Assembly (NCBI GenBank): GCA_964518335.1
Contig: CAZFDT010000014.1
Span: 17,069-81,068 of the forward strand
Direction of reading: 5' to 3'
DNA: 64,000 nucleotides
Origin: CAZFDT01 sp964518335
GTDB taxonomy: Bacteria; Planctomycetota; Phycisphaerae; Phycisphaerales; Phycisphaeraceae
Positions 60,310-64,000 of this stretch are shown one piece after another. The notes below the pieces were generated by a model. It saw only the letters and a list, made by a program, of their open reading frames with translations. It did not search any database and was not told the DNA's origin. How positions within the stretch are numbered: the first letter of the stretch is position 1; the number at the start of each line of letters is the position of its first letter. Position numbers and translations under genes: made by a program.

Positions 60310-61731
60310 ATGACTGACAGGGGTATTCGTTGGTTTGGGCGCGTGGCAATGATGTCGCTGCTGGTTAGCGCGGCGTTTGGCTGCCAGGCGGCCTACGACA
60401 AGTCGTCCAAGGGCGTGATGAACCATTACCGCAACGGCGACTACGCCACCGCGGTGCCGATGGTCAACGACATCGCGGAGCGTTCGACGAAGAACCAGAA
60501 CGCGATCCTGTGGCGGCTGGAGCAGGGCGCGGTCCTGCGAGCGGCGGGCGATTACGAGGCGAGCCTGGCGGCGTTCAACGACGCCGAGGCCCGCGCCGAC
60601 GCCGAGGCCGCCAAGGGCGGTCAGGCCGCGCTGGCCGAAGGCGCCGCGTTCATCTCCAACCAAGGGGCGCTGACCTACCTGGGCTACGACTACGACAAGA
60701 TCATGCTCAACGTGTACAAGGCGCTCAACTACATGAGCATGGACATGCCCGACGCGGCGCGCGTCGAGCTGATCCGCGCGTTGCAGCGACAGCAGGACGC
60801 CGTCGCCGCCAACACCCGTCGCATCGAGGAACTGGAGAAAAAGGCCCAGGAAAAGAAGGGCGACTACGACTACGAGCGCGCCCGCAACGACGAGCGCTTC
60901 AAGCAGCAGATCGACGAGAACTATCCCGACATCGAGAAGTTCAAGGTCTATACGAACTACGTCAACCCGTTCGCCGAGTTTCTGCAGGGGCTGTTCTTCA
61001 TGGCCACCGCCGAGGACAGCTCCGACGCCGAGCGTGCCGTCAAGTCGATGGAGCGTGTGGCGGGCATGCTCGACGCCAAGGACTATCTGGCCAAGGACCT
61101 GCTGCTGGCCGAGGACGTGGCCAACGGCAAGGCGATGCCGGCGATGACCTACGTGATCTACGAGGCCGGCGTCGCGCCCAAGCGCGGGCAGACGCGCATC
61201 GACATCCCCGTGTTCGTCGCCACGCGCGACGTGCCTTACGTCGGCGCCGCGTTCCCCAAGCTCGAGTTCGACACCGACTTCACCACGCCCGTCGAGGCGG
61301 TCGCCGGCGGGCAGACCTATCCCACGCAACTGCTGTGCGACATGGACGCGGTGGTCTATACCGAGTTCAACAACCGCCTGCCCGAGGTGATCACCAAGAC
61401 GCTGATCGCCGCCGGTTCGCGTGCTGCGGCGCAGTACGGCGTGCAGCAGGCGGCGCGGGGCAACTCCTACGCCTATGCGGCGGCGATGATCGGCGGCGTC
61501 GCCTACCAGGCCGCCACCAACGAGGCCGACCTGCGCACCTGGCGCACGCTGCCCAAGCAGTTCCAGTATTGCCGCTTCCCCACGCCGGAGGATCGCGCCG
61601 TCACGCTTCGCGCCCCGTTCAGCGGCGCCACAGAGACGGTCGCCATCGACGAGGGCCACGTCAACGTGATCTTCGTCAAGGTCGCCCGCGCCAACGCTCC
61701 GCTCACCGTCACCCAGTTCAAGCTAAAATGA
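60310..61731 (+). CDS. COG3014-family lipoprotein
   Basis: Encodes 473 residues. Signal with lipobox (MMSLLVSAAFGC, Cys25). AAGGA 8 nt upstream supports ATG 60310. Helical TPR-like N-terminal half (VMNHYRNGDYATAVPMVNDI, ILWRLEQGAVLRAAGDYEAS), a coiled coil rich in Lys/Glu near 178-205, then a beta domain. This matches COG3014 proteins, which neighbour LpoB and YcfL in other bacteria. Role unknown; context indicates an outer-membrane lipoprotein of the same assembly. Confidence 0.85.
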   Translation: MTDRGIRWFGRVAMMSLLVSAAFGCQAAYDKSSKGVMNHYRNGDYATAVPMVNDIAERSTKNQNAILWRLEQGAVLRAAGDYEASLAAFNDAEARADAEAAKGGQAALAEGAAFISNQGALTYLGYDYDKIMLNVYKALNYMSMDMPDAARVELIRALQRQQDAVAANTRRIEELEKKAQEKKGDYDYERARNDERFKQQIDENYPDIEKFKVYTNYVNPFAEFLQGLFFMATAEDSSDAERAVKSMERVAGMLDAKDYLAKDLLLAEDVANGKAMPAMTYVIYEAGVAPKRGQTRIDIPVFVATRDVPYVGAAFPKLEFDTDFTTPVEAVAGGQTYPTQLLCDMDAVVYTEFNNRLPEVITKTLIAAGSRAAAQYGVQQAARGNSYAYAAAMIGGVAYQAATNEADLRTWRTLPKQFQYCRFPTPEDRAVTLRAPFSGATETVAIDEGHVNVIFVKVARANAPLTVTQFKLK

Positions 61732-62156
61732 TCGCCATGAAAACCCTCACCTACTGCGTCTGTGCGACCCTGGCTCTTTCGCTCGCCGTCGGCTGCGAGA
61801 TGGTCAACACTGCCGAGCGCTCCGAGCCGATCGCTCAGTCCGACCCGGTCGCGCTGAAAAAGGTCGAGCCCGATCCGACGCTCAAGGCCCAGGTCCAGAT
61901 CATCTCCGCCAACCAGGGCATCGTCAGCGGCAACCTGCTCAAGGTGCAGGTCGTCGTCCGCAATAACATCGCCCTCCGCAAGACATTCAACTACAAGTTC
62001 GAGTGGTACGACATCAACGGCATGATGGTCGATTCGCCCACCACCCGCGTGTGGCAGGTCGCACGACTCCAGCCCAAAGAGTCCATGGTCATCACCGGCA
62101 TCGGCCCCAACCCCAACGTCGTGGACTTCCGCCTCAAGCTCGTCGAACGGCCCTAA
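61728..62156 (+). CDS. YcfL-like lipoprotein (DUF1425)
   Basis: Encodes 142 residues from ATG 61728 (ATGA overlap); ATG 61737 is an alternative. Lipobox in ATLALSLAVGC. The mature part (AQVQIISANQGIVSGNLLKV, NYKFEWYDINGMMVDSPT, PKESMVITGIGPNPNVVDFR) is the DUF1425 fold with immunoglobulin-like strands. In E. coli ycfL lies directly upstream of lpoB, the same order as here. Confidence 0.88.
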   Translation: MIAMKTLTYCVCATLALSLAVGCEMVNTAERSEPIAQSDPVALKKVEPDPTLKAQVQIISANQGIVSGNLLKVQVVVRNNIALRKTFNYKFEWYDINGMMVDSPTTRVWQVARLQPKESMVITGIGPNPNVVDFRLKLVERP

Positions 62157-62174
62157 CCGCCCCACTGTCTAGCC

Positions 62175-62190
62175 GCGGGGATTGCCCCGC
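62175..62190 (+). terminator. GC hairpin between the YcfL-like and LpoB-like genes
   Basis: GCGGGG-attg-CCCCGC is a perfect 6-bp stem with a tetraloop, 18 nt after the stop. No U-run follows, so it may only partly terminate or stabilise the upstream message and lower lpoB expression. Confidence 0.4.
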
Positions 62191-62245
62191 ATTCCCGCCG
62201 CTTGTGGCGCGGCGCATCCGTCACCCACCCACAAAGGACTACCCC

Positions 62246-62851
62246 ATGAAACTCACCCTCGGAATCATCACCACCCTCACCGCCCTCTGCCTCACCGCCT
62301 GCAACAACACCGTCGAGGACATCGACGCCGGCGGTCCCGAGGCCGTCAAAACCCTCGGCGACATCGACCCGCGCGACTGGGCCCGCGCCGCCGATGACAT
62401 GACTCAGTCCCTGCTCACCTCCGGCGTCCTCGAAAACGCCCCCCGCCAGCCCGCCGTCCTCGCCATCAGTCGCATCGCCAACCGCACCGATCAGCAGATC
62501 GACACCGATCAGCTCACCCGACGCATCCGCACCAGCCTCAACCAGTCGGGCAAGACCGTCACCACCACCGTCATCGGCTTGGGCGGCCGCGCCGAAGACC
62601 CCCTCGCCAAGGGCGAAGCCCAGCGCTCCGAGTTCTTCTCCGAGGGCACGCCCCAGGAAACCAAGATCGAACGCCCCGACTACACCCTGGCAGGCAAGAT
62701 CATCAGCCAGCGATCCAAGGGCAGCGGCGCCACGCAGATGACCTACACCTTCACCCTCACGCTCACCGACACCAAGTCCGGCCTGGCCGTGTGGGAGGAC
62801 GTGCGCGACATCGCCAAGAAGCAGCGCAAACCCGGCGCCCGCCTCTACTGA
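62246..62851 (+). CDS. lpoB: LpoB-like penicillin-binding-protein activator lipoprotein
   Basis: Encodes 201 residues. AAGGA 8 nt upstream. Lipobox in LTALCLTAC (Cys19). The mature domain (PAVLAISRIANRTDQQIDTD, LTRRIRTSLNQSGKTVTTT, DYTLAGKIISQRSKGSG, YTFTLTLTDTKSGLAVWED) matches LpoB. In E. coli LpoB activates the peptidoglycan synthase PBP1B from the outer membrane. Planctomycetes usually lack that synthase, so the partner here may differ. Last gene of the envelope operon. Confidence 0.87.
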   Translation: MKLTLGIITTLTALCLTACNNTVEDIDAGGPEAVKTLGDIDPRDWARAADDMTQSLLTSGVLENAPRQPAVLAISRIANRTDQQIDTDQLTRRIRTSLNQSGKTVTTTVIGLGGRAEDPLAKGEAQRSEFFSEGTPQETKIERPDYTLAGKIISQRSKGSGATQMTYTFTLTLTDTKSGLAVWEDVRDIAKKQRKPGARLY

Positions 62852-62988
62852 CGCGCACCGCACCATCCAGCGAACCGTCCCGGTGGGGTGACTTGACTGC
62901 GGGCTGGAGCATCGTGAGTCGGTGGTATCGCTTGCGCCGGCTCATGGGCGGATTCTTGTGAGAAGCTGTGGGGCCGTTGAACGCATGA

Positions 62989-63360
62989 TCAGGTGAACTG
63001 GTCCAGGAGCTTCAACAGAGCGACGCTTACGCCGCCGACGCAGATCGCGGCGACGAAACCCACGCAGAGCGGCTTGAGCCGTCCCGTTCGAAAATGATGT
63101 CCTCGACGAACCATCGCGCGGAACAGGACTTGCGAAGCCCTTTTCTGCGGCGGGTTGCCCGTGCGGGATCGGAGTTCGAGCGGCTTGTCGGACAGAGCAA
63201 GCACGGATGGAGCGGGTTCGACCTCGAACCACTGCGGCAACAATTCCTGCGTGCGGCGTAGCGGCCATGTCGTGGGGTGAGCGACCTCACCGGGCTCTTC
63301 ATCGTCGCATCGCTGTTGCCCGAGAATCTCGCCGGTCTGTGTGGCCTGCCGGGCCAGGCG
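62989..63360 (-). CDS. Possible small membrane protein or remnant, 5' end unclear
   Basis: In the 587-nt gap 62852-63438 one minus-strand frame ending at 62989 looks protein-like for about 115 codons: RTQELLPQWFEVEPAPSVLA, LALSDKPLELRSRTGNPP and a C-terminal hydrophobic helix (PLCVGFVAAICVGGVSVALL). No ATG start lies in a sensible place; the 5' boundary is arbitrary. It could be a tail-anchored protein with a GTG/TTG start or the end of a decayed gene. Nothing else is visible in the gap. Confidence 0.3.
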   Translation of the reverse strand, partial: RLARQATQTGEILGQQRCDDEEPGEVAHPTTWPLRRTQELLPQWFEVEPAPSVLALSDKPLELRSRTGNPPQKRASQVLFRAMVRRGHHFRTGRLKPLCVGFVAAICVGGVSVALLKLLDQFT

Positions 63361-63438
63361 TGGGAAGGTGGGGTTGGCGGCGGGGATGGGTCGATACTGG
63401 TGGGGTGTGGGCTGTGCGGGGGGGCAAGGAGCCGCGAC

Positions 63439-63930
63439 ATGAGAGGCCTGGGCGTTGTGCTGGCGGCGATGGCGGGCGTGCTGGTGAGTTGCGAGGCGGC
63501 GGACTGGTCGGCGGCGCCGCTGGGCGCCTCGTCGTATGGGTCGGAGGGGCGGATGCTCGATGCGCCTACGGGGCCGGGTCTGGTGGCGGGTCCGCGGCGG
63601 TGGATTCCCGACGTGGCGATGCCGGTCGGGTTCGAGCCCGTGGCCTGGCGCTGTCACAACCTGACGCTGATGCATGGCGGGCGGGAAGTAGCGCATTGTT
63701 ACGAGGGCCGCGCCGCCCGCGCCGACGTGCTGGCGTTCTATCGGCATGAGCTTCCCCTCGATGGCTGGCGCGCCCACGACCATATCGCGCGGGCTGCGGA
63801 CGACCAGCTCGTGTTCAGCAAGGGGGTCGAGACGCTGCGCCTGTCGATCGTGACGTGGGACAGCCGTGCCCACGTGTGGGTCCGCATCGACCAGTCGCGG
63901 CCGACCGAGTCGATGTCGCTCGTGCCGTAG
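63439..63930 (+). CDS. Small lipoprotein of unknown function
   Basis: Encodes 163 residues from ATG 63439, with AAGGAG about 7 nt upstream. Lipobox in LAAMAGVLVSC (Cys18). The mature part has a Gly/Pro-rich linker, then a compact domain (GFEPVAWRCHNLTLMHGGRE, ADVLAFYRHELPLDGWRAHD, ETLRLSIVTWDSRAHVWVRI). The middle of this, with a helix before Pro-Leu-Asp-Gly-Trp, resembles small domains in other planctomycete lipoproteins, but I do not recognise a named family. Confidence 0.75.
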   Translation: MRGLGVVLAAMAGVLVSCEAADWSAAPLGASSYGSEGRMLDAPTGPGLVAGPRRWIPDVAMPVGFEPVAWRCHNLTLMHGGREVAHCYEGRAARADVLAFYRHELPLDGWRAHDHIARAADDQLVFSKGVETLRLSIVTWDSRAHVWVRIDQSRPTESMSLVP

Positions 63931-63954
63931 CGGCATGTGTGCGGTTTGTTGTAG

Positions 63955-63988
63955 CTCGATAGAACTGACCTCCTAGGTCTCGATAGAA
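63955..63988. repeat. Direct repeats at the right edge, possible insertion-sequence end
   Basis: CTCGATAGAA occurs at 63955-63964 and 63979-63988, a 24-nt period, each followed by related text (ctgacctcc and gtgtcccta). Low G+C compared with the neighbours. Short repeats like these occur at ends of IS481/IS3-type elements; the element, if any, lies outside the window. Confidence 0.35.
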
Positions 63989-64000
63989 GTGTCCCTAACG

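Noticed and set aside
60255..60317. 20-residue frame MPIDRRSRYTIHLKQGSGYD between the CsgG-like and COG3014 genes
   Set aside because: It overlaps the next start codon and its SD, and short frames are common by chance; no independent support.

Overview
The window is a 64-kb piece of a high-G+C bacterial chromosome (clearly above 60% by eye), tightly packed with genes on both strands. Gene content points to a Planctomycetota member, most likely Phycisphaerae-like. Pointers are a zinc-ribbon plus DUF1559-like 'surface' protein, a fused fucokinase/GDP-fucose pyrophosphorylase, a neutral-ceramidase-domain protein in a sugar locus, SCO plus DUF420 proteins, abundant SD-less starts, and the lack of any gammaproteobacterial or firmicute-type context. 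This is inference from gene families; no rRNA or tRNA gene was seen to confirm it.

Layout. 0-4.6 kb: an RND efflux pair (adaptor cut by the left edge, then the inner-membrane pump). 4.6-8.1 kb (minus): threonine catabolism (tdh-kbl) followed by a UroD/MtaA-like protein that carries an in-frame palindromic insert. 8.2-19.9 kb: housekeeping and unknown genes: a copper-storage protein with 21 cysteines, a zinc-ribbon/pseudopilin-like protein, ferredoxin-NADP reductase, ruvB, a Tat-exported intradiol dioxygenase, lysA, a Nudix hydrolase, a membrane histidine kinase and a cysteine desulfurase. 20.0-30.9 kb: a compact sugar locus of ten genes in three transcription units: SDR, two Gfo/Idh/MocA oxidoreductases, HpcH/HpaI aldolase, FGGY kinase, ceramidase-domain protein, GntR regulator, NagA, a NagB-like protein lacking one triad residue, and a class III aminotransferase. 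31.0-34.0 kb: membrane genes, an ABC-2 permease, SCO and DUF420 (copper/cytochrome-oxidase type). 34.0-38.8 kb: two membrane-anchored helical proteins leading into the bifunctional fucose enzyme.

38.8-46.7 kb (minus): a five-gene export-like unit (large exported membrane protein, ABC ATPase, ABC permease, HEAT-repeat protein, lipoprotein). 46.8-56.1 kb (minus): metK, PTS enzyme I, RNase E/G, dxr, a VapBC-type toxin-antitoxin pair, and the site-2 protease rseP. Long inverted repeats precede the start codons of both the enzyme I gene and the RNase gene. 56.4-57.5 kb: riboflavin synthase and a small gene without its own stop. 57.5-62.9 kb: a structured, repeat-bearing noncoding stretch, a sigma70-like promoter, then a five-gene envelope lipoprotein operon (PEGA protein, CsgG-like, COG3014, YcfL-like, LpoB-like). 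62.9-64.0 kb: a remnant, a small lipoprotein and direct repeats running off the right edge.

Regulatory style. Many genes that begin a transcription unit have a TAnnnT box (often GCTAnnnT) ending only 5-11 nt before the start codon and no Shine-Dalgarno. This is the pattern expected for leaderless mRNAs. Genes inside operons tend to use SD sequences or 4-bp stop/start overlaps (ATGA, GTGA, TTGA). The most interesting candidates for new biology are the amino-sugar-like locus at 20.0-30.9 kb, the CsgG/LpoB-type lipoprotein operon, the long hairpins flanking the enzyme I gene, and the widespread leaderless architecture.
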